Shown: one piece after another, positions 17,979 through 27,311 of the stretch | Position numbering within the stretch: position 1 is the first letter of the stretch | How the letters are laid out: every line of letters begins with the position of its first letter | Source of the DNA: Vibrio penaeicida | GTDB lineage: Bacteria > Pseudomonadota > Gammaproteobacteria > Enterobacterales > Vibrionaceae | Assembly: GCF_002933855.1 (NCBI RefSeq) | Contig: NZ_BFAQ01000035.1 | Coordinates: 62,001 to 126,000 of the forward strand | DNA: 64,000 nt | Direction of reading: 5' to 3' | Position numbers and translations under genes: made by a program | Notes under the pieces: model-generated | Seen by the model: the letters and a program-made list of their open reading frames with translations, nothing else | What the model was told of the DNA's origin: nothing | Database searches by the model: none

Positions 17979-18056
17979 ATGGAGCTAGCGCTTATCATCA
18001 CTTTCATCGTTGCAGCTGCTGTAATGGTCAAGAAAGAGATGGCAGAAAACAAATAA
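17979..18056 (+). CDS. 25-residue single-pass membrane small protein
   Basis: ATG at 17979 follows a strong ribosome-binding site (AGGGGA, 7 bases upstream). It encodes 25 residues: a hydrophobic stretch (LALIITFIVAAAVMV, residues 3-17) and then a charged end (KKEMAENK). This has the shape of small inner-membrane proteins such as CydX or KdpF, but I do not recognise it as any of them. It lies between the galE terminator and its own strong terminator at 18111-18137, so it appears to be an independent transcript. The function is unknown. Confidence 0.7.
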   Translation: MELALIITFIVAAAVMVKKEMAENK

Positions 18057-18110
18057 TCTCGAAATATTTCAGTCACTTTTTGATTACTTTTTAGAAATTT
18101 TCGAACTTGT

Positions 18111-18137
18111 AAAAATCCAGCCTTTGCTGGATTTTTT
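18111..18137 (+). terminator. Rho-independent terminator of the 25-residue ORF
   Basis: AAAAATCCAGC and GCTGGATTTTTT form the stem around CTTT. It lies 54 bases after the small ORF and has no other upstream gene to serve. Confidence 0.9.
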
Positions 18138-18173
18138 GTTTTTAATCACCTGTAAATATGATCCTATAAACGC

Positions 18174-18198
18174 AAAAAAGACCGATTTCTCGGTCTTT
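18174..18198 (-). terminator. Rho-independent terminator of hutA
   Basis: Read on the minus strand, AAGACCGA-GAAA-TCGGTCTT is followed by TTTT. It lies just past the receptor stop. Confidence 0.9.
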
Positions 18199-18221
18199 GT
18201 TTTTTGCATCAAACACTAAGC

Positions 18222-20369
18222 TTAGAATTCGTATTTTGCAGTGATCGCAAAATTACGCTCTGGTTGAGTGAAATCCAAGTCCGCTTCGTTAAGGGAACGA
18301 ACATCATTCCAACGGTAGTATTCTTTATTTCCTACGTTGAATACACCAGCTCGTAAAGTCAGGTCTTCAATTGGCTTGTAGTATGCAGTTATGTCTACAA
18401 TCGTAGCTGAAGGCATTTCAAAGACTTGTAGTGTTTTACCGGATCTTGCATCAACCGCCGGTGTAATGTCTTTAGCTTTTTTGTTTGCTGTATAGACAAC
18501 TTTTAGTGATGTACCCCAGTCAGATGTAGGCGCATCATAGCTAAGCTTTGCAACTGCTTGCCATGGGCTTACAGAGTTTAGCGGGTCACCTTCACCAGAC
18601 TTACCTTCTGTATAAGCTGCAGCAATACCCGATGAGAAACCTTCTGGTAATCCAACAAGACCAGATAAGTCTTGCTTGCTCGCGATTTCTGCACCTTTGA
18701 TCGTCGCTTCTGTAACATTAACGTATTGCAAGATTCTTGGTGTTCTTGTTGTACGATTGGCTTTCTGAACTTCTTTATGCTCAATAAAGTTGTCGTAATC
18801 ATTGTAGAAAACGCTGAACTCCAAGTCAGAATGTTCAAAGTTTGAACGGAAACCAAGCTCATACGAAATACTATCTTCTGCCTTAAGGTCTGGGTTTGGT
18901 TTGTTCATGTAACCGTGTGTTAGGTTAGAGAACGAGTAAAAAAGTTCTTGGAAGTTAGGAGCACGGAAACCCTGACTCACCTGAGCAAACAGTTTGTGAT
19001 TGTCTACTACTTCGTATACAGCTCCTATTCGACCTGTGACAGCGGAATTACTGTATTTATCATAGCTATCTGGTGTGTAGCCCGCTGAGTTAGAAGGCAC
19101 ATTCCCTTGTGGATTGGTTTTGAAAGAATCAAAACGAACACCAGGTGTTAGGCGAAGCTTCCCATCCAACATGGCCATGTCATTTTGAACAAATGCACCG
19201 AATCGAGTTTCAGAAGCATTTGGCATGTAATAAATGACTTTATCTGGACGACTGCTATTTTTTTCTTCGTTTACATTGTGTATATCTTTGTTCTTGAAAG
19301 ACAGACCATAAACTAAGAAATGGTCGATGCTATCGCCAGAAATAAACTTATCCGCCTGAATGTATCCTTGGAATCCTTTCTCACGATAGATGTAGTCTTT
19401 GTGTTGCACGTTTCCATCAGACAAATATTCACGATGAGTATCTGCATTTTCTTTCTGACTTAACCAGTCTACTTGCCATGCAAGATTATCAAAAGCACCG
19501 AAATTAGCATTCCAAGTATGCTTTAGACCAAGGCTTTGGGAGTCAGAAACGTCTTGAGAGTTAAAATATTTGTAGCTCGTACTTTGTAATTGAGTCTTGG
19601 TGTCACCTTTCACATAGGTTCCACGCAGTTCTACAGTATGAGCATCGTTCACTTCATAGCCAAGTTTTACTAATAGGTTGTCTGTGGCATAGTCTTGCTC
19701 ATCTGGCTTACCAAAGTTATCTACTTGTTTGCCATCTTTACGCGTGTAAGCCACGAGGGTCTCAAGCTGCCCAGAGCGATTTGCTAACGCAACAGACTCA
19801 CTTAAAGTCTTATCGGCAGAGTAGTAACCTAGTTTTACATAACCACCAAAGTCATCGCCAGATGGTGCTAAGAAATCAGAAGCTGATTTGGTTGTAAAGG
19901 CTGCGATACCACCGATAGCATCACTACCGTATAGGCTAGATGCCGAACCTTTAACAACTTCAACTGATTTGATCATTTCAGGATCAAAGTTCAAACGTCC
20001 TGAACGAACAAAACCAGGACCACCTGGATCGTATTGATCGGGTTGAATTACACCATCAACAACGATTTGTACACGATTTCCAGACAGACCTCGGATATTG
20101 ACGCCTTGGATACCCTGGCGACCAGAGCTTTCAATAGTAACGCCCGGTGTGTAGTCAAATACGTCTGCGATATTACCAGACATATTCGATTCAATATCAG
20201 CATCCGTTATCACTGCTACTGACGCGGCAACATCTTCAAGTGCTTGATTAGTTTTGGTGGCTGTTACAACAACGGTTTCGTTTACTTGCTCGTTTGCCAA
20301 AGTAGGCGTAGAAAGGGCAATTAAGATTGAAGCCGTGAGCAAAGGCTTCTTAAAGTTAGGTTGCGACAT
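18222..20369 (-). CDS. hutA: TonB-dependent heme/hemoglobin receptor
   Basis: The 715-residue outer-membrane receptor has a signal peptide (about 1-25), TonB box (NETVVVTATK), plug domain (about 45-155, including NIRGLSGNRVQIVVDGV) and a 22-strand barrel ending in F. The receptor region FRAPNFQELFYSF and the C-terminal PERNFAITAKYEF match the hemoglobin/transferrin/lactoferrin TonB family and Vibrio HutA. It should import heme using TonB energy. A Fur box lies 53 bases upstream of the start. The neighbouring divergent LysR gene is also beside hutA in V. cholerae as I recall. Confidence 0.88.
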   Translation of the reverse strand: MSQPNFKKPLLTASILIALSTPTLANEQVNETVVVTATKTNQALEDVAASVAVITDADIESNMSGNIADVFDYTPGVTIESSGRQGIQGVNIRGLSGNRVQIVVDGVIQPDQYDPGGPGFVRSGRLNFDPEMIKSVEVVKGSASSLYGSDAIGGIAAFTTKSASDFLAPSGDDFGGYVKLGYYSADKTLSESVALANRSGQLETLVAYTRKDGKQVDNFGKPDEQDYATDNLLVKLGYEVNDAHTVELRGTYVKGDTKTQLQSTSYKYFNSQDVSDSQSLGLKHTWNANFGAFDNLAWQVDWLSQKENADTHREYLSDGNVQHKDYIYREKGFQGYIQADKFISGDSIDHFLVYGLSFKNKDIHNVNEEKNSSRPDKVIYYMPNASETRFGAFVQNDMAMLDGKLRLTPGVRFDSFKTNPQGNVPSNSAGYTPDSYDKYSNSAVTGRIGAVYEVVDNHKLFAQVSQGFRAPNFQELFYSFSNLTHGYMNKPNPDLKAEDSISYELGFRSNFEHSDLEFSVFYNDYDNFIEHKEVQKANRTTRTPRILQYVNVTEATIKGAEIASKQDLSGLVGLPEGFSSGIAAAYTEGKSGEGDPLNSVSPWQAVAKLSYDAPTSDWGTSLKVVYTANKKAKDITPAVDARSGKTLQVFEMPSATIVDITAYYKPIEDLTLRAGVFNVGNKEYYRWNDVRSLNEADLDFTQPERNFAITAKYEF

Positions 20370-20421
20370 TTTTGTTTTTCCATGAATCGCTTTAAATGGT
20401 GCGAGGATTGTAATTGATCAT

Positions 20422-20440
20422 AATGATAATAACTATCATT
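20422..20440. promoter_or_regulatory. Fur box upstream of hutA
   Basis: AATGATAATAACTATCATT has perfect 7-base arms (AATGATA/TATCATT) around 5 bases and fits the 19-bp Fur consensus closely. It should repress hutA when iron is plentiful. Confidence 0.85.
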
Positions 20441-20656
20441 ACACTTCTCATTACGGTAAAGGATCAATCGATAAAGGAAATATGCAAATACGCTAACTCT
20501 TTGTTTTAATTTCAGTATAAAGTTCGGTATTCGAAGTGTAAGAAAGCGTAAATTTTTAGTATTCGTGATCTTAATCACGCTTATCTAATGCACTAAGACA
20601 ATGAAAAGTAAGGTGTCGTATTGTAAATATGATTACCATTGAACAGAGATCTTTTC

Positions 20657-21589
20657 TTGAACAGCCCAATTACCCTAGAAGCCTTACATATTCTTGATGC
20701 CATTGACAGAAGAGGCAGCTTCGCCGCCGCCGCAAATGAGCTTAACCGAGCACCATCTTCTCTTAGTTATCAGATTCAAAAACTGGAACAGGATTTAGAC
20801 TTAGTTATCTTTGACCGGTCTGGACATAAGGCGACATTTACTCACGCCGGAAAGCTACTACTGGAACGTGGAAGAATGTTATTAAGTGCAGCAGAAGATA
20901 TGGTATCGGATGCAAACGTCCTTGCGCATGGTTGGGAATTGGATTTAACCATCGCTCACGATGGGATAGTACCTGTAAATACGTTTTTTCCGCTGGTTGA
21001 ACACTTGGGAGCGGTCAGTAAAACACGTGTTAAGCTACAAGAAGAAATCTTAGCTGGGTGTTGGGAATCACTTGCTTACGATCGCGCAGACCTTCTTATC
21101 TGCCCAAAACCCGATACTTACCCGCAAGATGTAAAAGCAGAGCCAATCGGCGAGATGTCGATGACTTGGGTAGCGGCTTACGATCACTATATACATCAGA
21201 GAAAAGGCGAGTTTGATAACGATTCTCGTAGCCACTATCGCGCAATTGTAATCGCAGATACCGCAAGAGAAGCACCAGCGCTGAGCCGAAATATTTTGGA
21301 TGAACAACCAAGACTAACGGTGACAAGTTTTCACGCGAAAGTAGAAGCGTTAACTGCAGGTCTTGGCATAGGAACCATTCCAACCCACATAGCGAAAGAG
21401 ATGATTGAAAAGAAACTTCTAAGAAAAATAGAAGGGACGGAAGACGCCCCTGTAGAAATCGTTCTTGCTTGGCGAAGAAATAAGATGGGTAAAAGTAAAT
21501 CTTGGTGTATTCAATATATTAAGAAAAACTGGAAAGTGGACTACTCATTCAAAGGAAGCCTCATATCGGCAATGCCGTCTTCAAACTGA
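20657..21589 (+). CDS. LysR-family transcriptional regulator
   Basis: The regulator has an N-terminal winged HTH (LHILDAIDRRGSFAAAANELNRAPSSLSYQIQKLEQ) and a C-terminal substrate-binding half. No ATG fits. TTG codons at 20639 and 20657 are possible; the second is preferred because AGAG lies upstream and it gives LysR-typical length (310 residues). The target is not known; it is divergent from hutA with the Fur box between. Its last 49 bases overlap the end of the convergent patZ-like gene, so the two mRNAs are antisense there. Confidence 0.85.
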   Translation: MNSPITLEALHILDAIDRRGSFAAAANELNRAPSSLSYQIQKLEQDLDLVIFDRSGHKATFTHAGKLLLERGRMLLSAAEDMVSDANVLAHGWELDLTIAHDGIVPVNTFFPLVEHLGAVSKTRVKLQEEILAGCWESLAYDRADLLICPKPDTYPQDVKAEPIGEMSMTWVAAYDHYIHQRKGEFDNDSRSHYRAIVIADTAREAPALSRNILDEQPRLTVTSFHAKVEALTAGLGIGTIPTHIAKEMIEKKLLRKIEGTEDAPVEIVLAWRRNKMGKSKSWCIQYIKKNWKVDYSFKGSLISAMPSSN

Positions 21590-24222
21590 ATGTCCAATTC
21601 AAACCCCATTTTCTGAGCTAACATGATCATGCCACGATTTGTCGGCATGGTCATACCGGACACCTGTTTGGTTCCTCTTTCTCTACAATACCTTATCAAC
21701 TTATCCATTAATACTCGTCCGAGCCCACACCCCTTGAGATCAGAGCGCACTAAAATAGCAAATTCAGCATCAAAGTTTTCTGGGTCAGAGAGTACTCTTG
21801 CTACGCCAATGATTCTTTTCTTACCTTCATGAACTTGTTGAGCAACAAATGCCATTTCTCTATCAAAATCTATCTGTGTGAAGTTAGCTAATGCCTCGTG
21901 ATTAAACTCACCGACATCACTGAAGAAACGTTTGTAGAGATCATCCTTCGAGACATTTGAAATAAACTCAGCGTGGTCAGGCTCGTCTTCAGGAAGGATA
22001 GGGCGTAACAAAACATCGCTGTTATCTTTTAACACGACGTGTTCTTCGTGTTCGATAGGATAAGGGCGAATGGCCAAACGTTGGTGAGAATCACCGTCAA
22101 ATTCTTCGATAGTCAAGTCCGCATCTAAGATTGTAAAATCTTCACCGTTGGCGAGGACTGGATGTATATCCAGCCCTTTGATTTGTGGGCAATCTATTAT
22201 CATTTGAGAAATACGGACGAGGAATTCACTGAGTCCATCGACACTCATTGGGTTTGGCAATTGCTGGACTCTGAGCTTGTTTCTTTTTATTGCCCGAACG
22301 ATTAGATAGCGAGCAAGAGTCATATTCAAAGGTGGGATTGCAGCTGTGGCGTCCATTGCTTCATCCCATTCGGAACCACCTTCTCCCAGCAATATGACAG
22401 GACCAAAGGTTGGGTCTGATTTCACTTTGATTCGAATCTCTTGAGCGCCCGCCCGGTTGGCCATGCCTTGAACCAATAAACCCTGTATACGAGCACTAGG
22501 ATAAGTAAGAGAAACCCGATCCAGAATAGACTGAGCCGCAGAGGCTACCTCGACGCTGTTTCTTAAATTAAGCATAACCCCCTGAACATCAGATTTGTGG
22601 GCGATGTCGGGTGAACGAAGTTTAACAGCAACGGGATAGCCAATATTCTCCGCGATATGTACTGCTTCGGATGGATCGCTTGCGAGCCAAGTTGGTAAGG
22701 CATTGAACTTGTATTGCTTAAGTAAGAAATCTATTTGGTGGGTATCCAAATGTGTGTTCCCTTCCGACAACTGGTTATTTATCCAGTCCCTAGCAAGATC
22801 AACATCATTGTGCTCAATTTGACCAGCTGAAGCTGGTGTTTCCATTAGTTGTTTCTGATTTCGTCTGTATTCCACCAAGTGCATGAATGCGGTAACAGCA
22901 CTTTCTGGCGTTCTGTATGTTGGTATGCCTGCTTGTGTAAAAAGCTGACGCGCATCTTTTGTGCTTTGTTCGCCACACCAATTCGTTAAAATGTTAAAAC
23001 GTCTAGCGTTAGGGTGATTTTTGACACAATCGATAATAGCTTGAGCGGTCTCAGTCGAATGCGCGACAGCAGATGGACTGTGCATGATCAACAACGCATC
23101 GAATTCATCCCCATCCATTAATGTACCAATAGTGTCAATGTATCTTTGGCTATTGGCATCACCAATCATATCAATAGGATTACAACCAGACCAACTAGCG
23201 GGTAGCAACGCTGAGAGCTTGTTGGTCGTATCTTCGCTCAATTCAGCTAACTTGCCACCTTTATCCATTAAGGTATCAATGGCCATGATTGCTGGTCCAC
23301 CGCCATTCGTCACTATAGCGAGTCGCTCACCTCGAAGGGGGACAGAATGAGTCAGTGTTTCTACTGCTGCGAACAGCTCGTGGGTATTTTTTACCCTCAG
23401 CATTCCAGAGCGCTGTATCGCAGCATCATATATGACATCCAAACTTGGTATGCTACCGGTATGCAATGTTGCTGCTTTTTGTCCTGCAATCGAACGACCG
23501 CCCTTCAAAACAAGTATACGGCGATTTCGGCTAGCCGCTCGAGCTGCAGACATGAAACGTCTAGCGTCTTTAATGCTGTCTATATACAACAATATTGCTT
23601 CAGTTTTGCTATCTGTACAAAGTGTATCGAGTAATTCATCAAAATCGACATCCGATCCATTACCAATTGAAATAAATGCAGAAAAACCAATCTGCTTGTC
23701 ATTTGCCCAGTCTAAAACAGTGGTGCAAACAGCGGCGGATTGAGAAATAAATGCAATTTTCCCCGGAAGGGCTGTAACAGGAGAAAAAGAGGCATTGAAA
23801 CGGTGCCAAGGTAGAATTAAACCTAGGCTATTAGGTCCCAGAATTCTTACGTTGTAACGTCTGGCTAACTCAATACATTTTTTTTCATAAGATTCACCAT
23901 TCGGATCGAGGCTATGCATATCAGACGAAAGAATGACTACCGCCCCAACACCTTTTCGTGCAATTTGCTCAAACAGTTCTACGTTTCGGGATGCATGAGT
24001 ACATAATATGGCTAAATCAGGAATAATTGGTAGTGACTCAACTGTCGGGTAGGCTAACACACCACATACAGACTTGTATTTTGGAGACACTGGCATAATT
24101 GCCCCCTGAAATCCCCCTTGGAGCAAATTGTTCATCACGATATAGCCAGCTCGAGTAGGTAATTGTGAAGCACCGATAACCGCAACTGAAGTTGGATTGA
24201 GAAGCTTATTTAACCGATTCAT
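21541..24222 (-). CDS. patZ: PatZ/Pka-like protein lysine acetyltransferase (acyl-CoA synthetase-like + GNAT)
   Basis: The 893-residue protein has an N-terminal CoA-binding and ligase-CoA region (SVAVIGASQLPTRAGY, about 16-31), an ATP-grasp region (about 500-700, GYPVAVKLRSPDIAHKSDVQGV) and a C-terminal GNAT domain (about 740-893, KGCGLGRVLMDKLIRYC). Order and length match PatZ, which acetylates lysines such as that of acetyl-CoA synthetase. The ADP-forming ligase part is probably inactive, as in PatZ. The start at 24222 is chosen for GGAG 5 bases upstream; a longer frame to 24255 is open but unsupported. Confidence 0.85.
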   Translation of the reverse strand: MNRLNKLLNPTSVAVIGASQLPTRAGYIVMNNLLQGGFQGAIMPVSPKYKSVCGVLAYPTVESLPIIPDLAILCTHASRNVELFEQIARKGVGAVVILSSDMHSLDPNGESYEKKCIELARRYNVRILGPNSLGLILPWHRFNASFSPVTALPGKIAFISQSAAVCTTVLDWANDKQIGFSAFISIGNGSDVDFDELLDTLCTDSKTEAILLYIDSIKDARRFMSAARAASRNRRILVLKGGRSIAGQKAATLHTGSIPSLDVIYDAAIQRSGMLRVKNTHELFAAVETLTHSVPLRGERLAIVTNGGGPAIMAIDTLMDKGGKLAELSEDTTNKLSALLPASWSGCNPIDMIGDANSQRYIDTIGTLMDGDEFDALLIMHSPSAVAHSTETAQAIIDCVKNHPNARRFNILTNWCGEQSTKDARQLFTQAGIPTYRTPESAVTAFMHLVEYRRNQKQLMETPASAGQIEHNDVDLARDWINNQLSEGNTHLDTHQIDFLLKQYKFNALPTWLASDPSEAVHIAENIGYPVAVKLRSPDIAHKSDVQGVMLNLRNSVEVASAAQSILDRVSLTYPSARIQGLLVQGMANRAGAQEIRIKVKSDPTFGPVILLGEGGSEWDEAMDATAAIPPLNMTLARYLIVRAIKRNKLRVQQLPNPMSVDGLSEFLVRISQMIIDCPQIKGLDIHPVLANGEDFTILDADLTIEEFDGDSHQRLAIRPYPIEHEEHVVLKDNSDVLLRPILPEDEPDHAEFISNVSKDDLYKRFFSDVGEFNHEALANFTQIDFDREMAFVAQQVHEGKKRIIGVARVLSDPENFDAEFAILVRSDLKGCGLGRVLMDKLIRYCRERGTKQVSGMTMPTNRGMIMLAQKMGFELDIQFEDGIADMRLPLNE

Positions 24223-24582
24223 CAACGCTCCATAAATAAAATACATAAAAAACAATTTAGTAAGGACTTTATTTAGTATATACCGATGTAATCTGTGATT
24301 TCAGGTTCTAACACTAAATTCTGAAGCTAACTCTTTGAGTTGGCGTAGTATAAGTGTAAGCAATTTAAGCTATCGTATAGATAGATTTCAGTATGTGATC
24401 TACCACAGTGTTTGGTGTCGTTCGTACCATGTTGTTCGCAAAAAAACTAAACACTAATTCCTCTAGAGCGAATATTGTGGGAATCATCACGAGTTGAGTT
24501 ACAATTAACTGGGGACTGCACTTGATTCTGCGTGAATCAATGTGCATGATTTGAAAAGAATAAATTAGCGTAAGCATTACAC
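24223..24582. other. Intergenic region with a short inverted repeat
   Basis: Roughly 330 bases between divergent patZ-like and SPOR-lipoprotein genes. A perfect inverted repeat TTGATTC-TGCGT-GAATCAA (24522-24540) lies 43 bases before the lipoprotein start and could be an operator. No ORF or RNA gene is evident. Confidence 0.45.
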
Positions 24583-25176
24583 ATGAAAAAAATTTCAATT
24601 ATCAGTCTTTCGATACTATTGGCAGCTTGTGCCTCGGATACATACGAGAAAGGGGTGACCAGTGAATCTTATTCCGAAGATTACAAAGTAGATTCGATCC
24701 AAGCTCCGATTACCCAGCAAGCACAAATACAAGAAGTTTCGATCAATGAAACACCTAAGATGGTCGCTCAAACTGCAACACCAATGGTAGCCGTCCAAGA
24801 AGAAAAGAAAGTGGTGAAACTTGCACCTAAACCTCAAGTTCAAAAGAAGAAGATTAAGATTCTTCCTCCTACACATAACCAACTAAAATCAAATCCACGC
24901 TATGGCTACACTATTCAAGTTATTGCGCTGGATAGAGAAAGTAAGCTTGAAAGGTTTGCAAACAGGCTCCCTAAAGGTCAGCCGATTTGGGGCAACTATA
25001 AGCAAGTAAATGGAACAAATTGGTACACAATCTTGTATGGCGACTATGCGACATCGGCAGAAGCCAAAGCCGCTATTGCTACTTTGCCAGAGGATTTTAA
25101 AAAGTTGAAACCTTTCCCTAAGAGTATTGACGCAATAAAGAATTCTGACTATCCAGTTATGGATAAATTGAATTAA
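24583..25176 (+). CDS. SPOR-domain lipoprotein
   Basis: The 197-residue protein has a type II signal peptide with lipobox LLAAC (C16). A low-complexity, Gln/Lys/Pro-rich linker (about 45-100) and a C-terminal SPOR-like domain (about 105-180: YTIQVIALDRESKLERFANRL...WYTILYGDYATSAEAKAAI) follow. SPOR domains bind denuded septal peptidoglycan, so it probably sits at the division site in the periplasm. ddl, a peptidoglycan precursor gene, is next on the same strand but has its own transcript because a terminator intervenes. Confidence 0.85.
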   Translation: MKKISIISLSILLAACASDTYEKGVTSESYSEDYKVDSIQAPITQQAQIQEVSINETPKMVAQTATPMVAVQEEKKVVKLAPKPQVQKKKIKILPPTHNQLKSNPRYGYTIQVIALDRESKLERFANRLPKGQPIWGNYKQVNGTNWYTILYGDYATSAEAKAAIATLPEDFKKLKPFPKSIDAIKNSDYPVMDKLN

Positions 25177-25190
25177 GTTCCATACGTATA

Positions 25191-25214
25191 AAAGAGGGCG
25201 AAAGCCCTTTTTTT
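25191..25214 (+). terminator. Rho-independent terminator of the SPOR lipoprotein gene
   Basis: AAAGAGGGC-GAAA-GCCCTTTTTTT: a stem with a stable GAAA tetraloop and a long T-run. Confidence 0.92.
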
Positions 25215-25362
25215 GTACTTGAATTTTATAAAGGGCATCAAAATAGCCAGTAAGGCTTAGATGCTGACCAGTTGCATGGCAAATTACCTAAAATTTACTG
25301 AATATTGATATCCAAACCTTTAGAATGATATCAGACAGTTTTTCATGGAAAGACCCCATAAG

Positions 25363-26358
25363 ATGACTAAAAAAAATATCCTTTTACTATGCGGCGGGGG
25401 ATCCAGTGAACATGAAGTTTCTCTGGTGTCAGCCAATTTTATTCAGCAGCAGCTAGAGTTAAATAATTGTTTTAACGTCATTCGTGTTGAAATGACAAAA
25501 GAAGAATGGCGTTTAGACTGTGGTACAAAAACAGAGTTAGATATAGCGCATTCAATGCTGAAAGGCGATGACCACGAATTCCGTATCGACTATATTGTTC
25601 CGTGTCTACACGGGTACCCAGGCGAAACGGGTGATGTTCAGTCTATGTTTGAACTCGCAAAAATTCCGTACCTTGGATGCGGTCCAGAAGCAAGTACAAA
25701 TAGTTTTAATAAAATCACCTCAAAGCTTTGGTATGACGCGCTAAATATTCCCAATACACCTTACGTTTTCCTTTCAGACAATAACGAAAATTCTTATCAA
25801 AAATCACTCGATGCTTTTAAGAAATGGGGATCTTTATTCGTTAAAGCGGCAAGGCAGGGTTCATCTGTAGGTTGTTACAAGGTCACTAATGAATCCGACC
25901 TTGAAGAAGCCATTGATAAAGCGTTTTCGTTTTCTGAACAAGTACTAATAGAGAAAGCGGTTAAACCAAGAGAATTAGAACTCGCAGCTTTTGAATATCA
26001 AGGCGAACTAATCATCACTAAGCCTGGCGAAATCATGGCTCCTGAAAATGGCTTTTATACGTACGAAGAAAAATACGGTGCAGATAGCCATTCTATAACG
26101 GAAGTTGAAGCCAAAGACTTAACGGTACAGCAAGTAGAAGAGATTCGTGTACACGCTAGAAAAGTATTTGAGCATATGGGACTCAAAGACCTCTCTAGAA
26201 TAGACTTCTTTTTAACAGAAGATAACGAAATATACTTGAATGAAGTTAATACTTTCCCTGGAATGACGCCCATTTCAATGTTTCCTAAAATGGTTGAGCA
26301 TTGCGGTATTAGTTTTACTGATTTTTTAAGTGATGCCATCAGTAAGTCACTCCGTTAA
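25363..26358 (+). CDS. ddl: D-alanine--D-alanine ligase
   Basis: The 331-residue ATP-grasp enzyme makes the D-Ala-D-Ala dipeptide for peptidoglycan. It has the N-terminal CGGGSSEHEVSL (about 9-20), the glycine-rich KAARQGSSVGCYKV (about 158-171) and the C-terminal YLNEVNTFPGMTPISMFPKM (about 288-307). MTKKN at 25363 is preferred as start, with GGAAAG upstream; an in-frame ATG 18 bases earlier lacks a site. It is not in a division/cell-wall cluster and so is probably the second ddl of this genome. The stop overlaps the convergent recombinase gene by 4 bases. Confidence 0.93.
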   Translation: MTKKNILLLCGGGSSEHEVSLVSANFIQQQLELNNCFNVIRVEMTKEEWRLDCGTKTELDIAHSMLKGDDHEFRIDYIVPCLHGYPGETGDVQSMFELAKIPYLGCGPEASTNSFNKITSKLWYDALNIPNTPYVFLSDNNENSYQKSLDAFKKWGSLFVKAARQGSSVGCYKVTNESDLEEAIDKAFSFSEQVLIEKAVKPRELELAAFEYQGELIITKPGEIMAPENGFYTYEEKYGADSHSITEVEAKDLTVQQVEEIRVHARKVFEHMGLKDLSRIDFFLTEDNEIYLNEVNTFPGMTPISMFPKMVEHCGISFTDFLSDAISKSLR

Positions 26359-27311
26359 TCCCAAGGTTTAATCGTTACAAACTTCAGCTTTTCTCTATCC
26401 GCGGTGCCTAGTCTTCCTAAATACTGAGCAGGCATTGCGGGACTCAGCCACCTTCCAAAATCTTGAATTTCTTTCAGTTTATAGCCTTGTGATGCCAGTT
26501 CTTTCACTGCACCTATACGACTGGATTGGCCTGAAAAATTCTCAACTCCCGACAATCCGAGTAGTTGGCTGCCTCTTCTAAAAATACGATAGATCGAAGA
26601 ATCATCTAATGTGGATTCATACAGGTTTTCATGTTTATCGATGCGGCAAAATAGAATATTTGTGTGATTCTTTTTCATCCATTTGTTTAGCGCAAGAGAA
26701 GAGTTGGTACTTAACTCATATACCTTGTCGCCTAAATGAACAATCGCGACATCATTTTTAAAAGCGATATTGTCCATATTCATACTTCGAAGCTCAGACC
26801 GTTTAAGCGCACATTCGAACATGACGCAATAAATCGCTAGATCTCGGACATCTTTGGCAAGAATTGATGAAGAGAGAAGATTGTCTAAATCATGTAGATG
26901 CTCACTTGTAAAAGCGCGTGCACTTTTAGTATCCCCATGCTTTTGAAGACGCAGTTCGTTTAGTACAAACTTTACCTGACGATGATTCGTTGGATCTGGA
27001 TAGGAATGAATTCGATGTATCGTCCCAATGGTTAGGCAGCTTCTTCGTATTGAAGCAAACTTTTTCTTAGAGGATTCTTTTTCTAGGAAGCGCTTAACTG
27101 CAGTAATAGAAGCGGGTAGGGAAGTAACACCATTCTCGGAACAAAATGAAACAAAATGATTCCAATCATTAACCATAGACTTCAAGGAATTAACTGAATA
27201 CTGATTATTTGTTATTTCGTCTAACGTGTTGAGGTTAATTTGTTGTGAAAACAGTTTTACACTTGTGGCTCTAATTGATGAATCTGTGATCGGAGATATG
27301 TTTTTCTTCAT
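26355..27311 (-). CDS. Tyrosine-recombinase-like protein with altered catalytic box
   Basis: The 318-residue protein has an N-terminal SAM-like core-binding part (about 20-115) and a C-terminal catalytic domain. The first arginine lies in ECALKRSELRSM (about 172). The second box reads SGQSSRIGA (Q262 to R265), then FGRW (W288) and QYLG (Y297). Thus arginine, tryptophan and tyrosine are present with Cre-like spacing, but the HxxR histidine is Gln262. It has no mobile-element partners and lies 1.0 kb from dif. It may be a domesticated integrase or a Xer-like accessory. A KOPS octamer is at 27114-27121. Confidence 0.8.
   Translation of the reverse strand: MKKNISPITDSSIRATSVKLFSQQINLNTLDEITNNQYSVNSLKSMVNDWNHFVSFCSENGVTSLPASITAVKRFLEKESSKKKFASIRRSCLTIGTIHRIHSYPDPTNHRQVKFVLNELRLQKHGDTKSARAFTSEHLHDLDNLLSSSILAKDVRDLAIYCVMFECALKRSELRSMNMDNIAFKNDVAIVHLGDKVYELSTNSSLALNKWMKKNHTNILFCRIDKHENLYESTLDDSSIYRIFRRGSQLLGLSGVENFSGQSSRIGAVKELASQGYKLKEIQDFGRWLSPAMPAQYLGRLGTADREKLKFVTIKPWD
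27114..27121 (+). other. KOPS octamer pointing toward dif, 1.2 kb away
   Basis: GGGTAGGG on the plus strand, the KOPS nearest to dif on the left side. Confidence 0.6.

Noticed and set aside
24409-24425. CRP-like site (ATGTGATCTACCACAGT)
   Set aside because: Only one half matches TGTGA; the second half is out of register with TCACA.
26355-27311. Prophage or integron integrase
   Set aside because: No attC repeats, gene cassettes, tRNA target or phage genes nearby.
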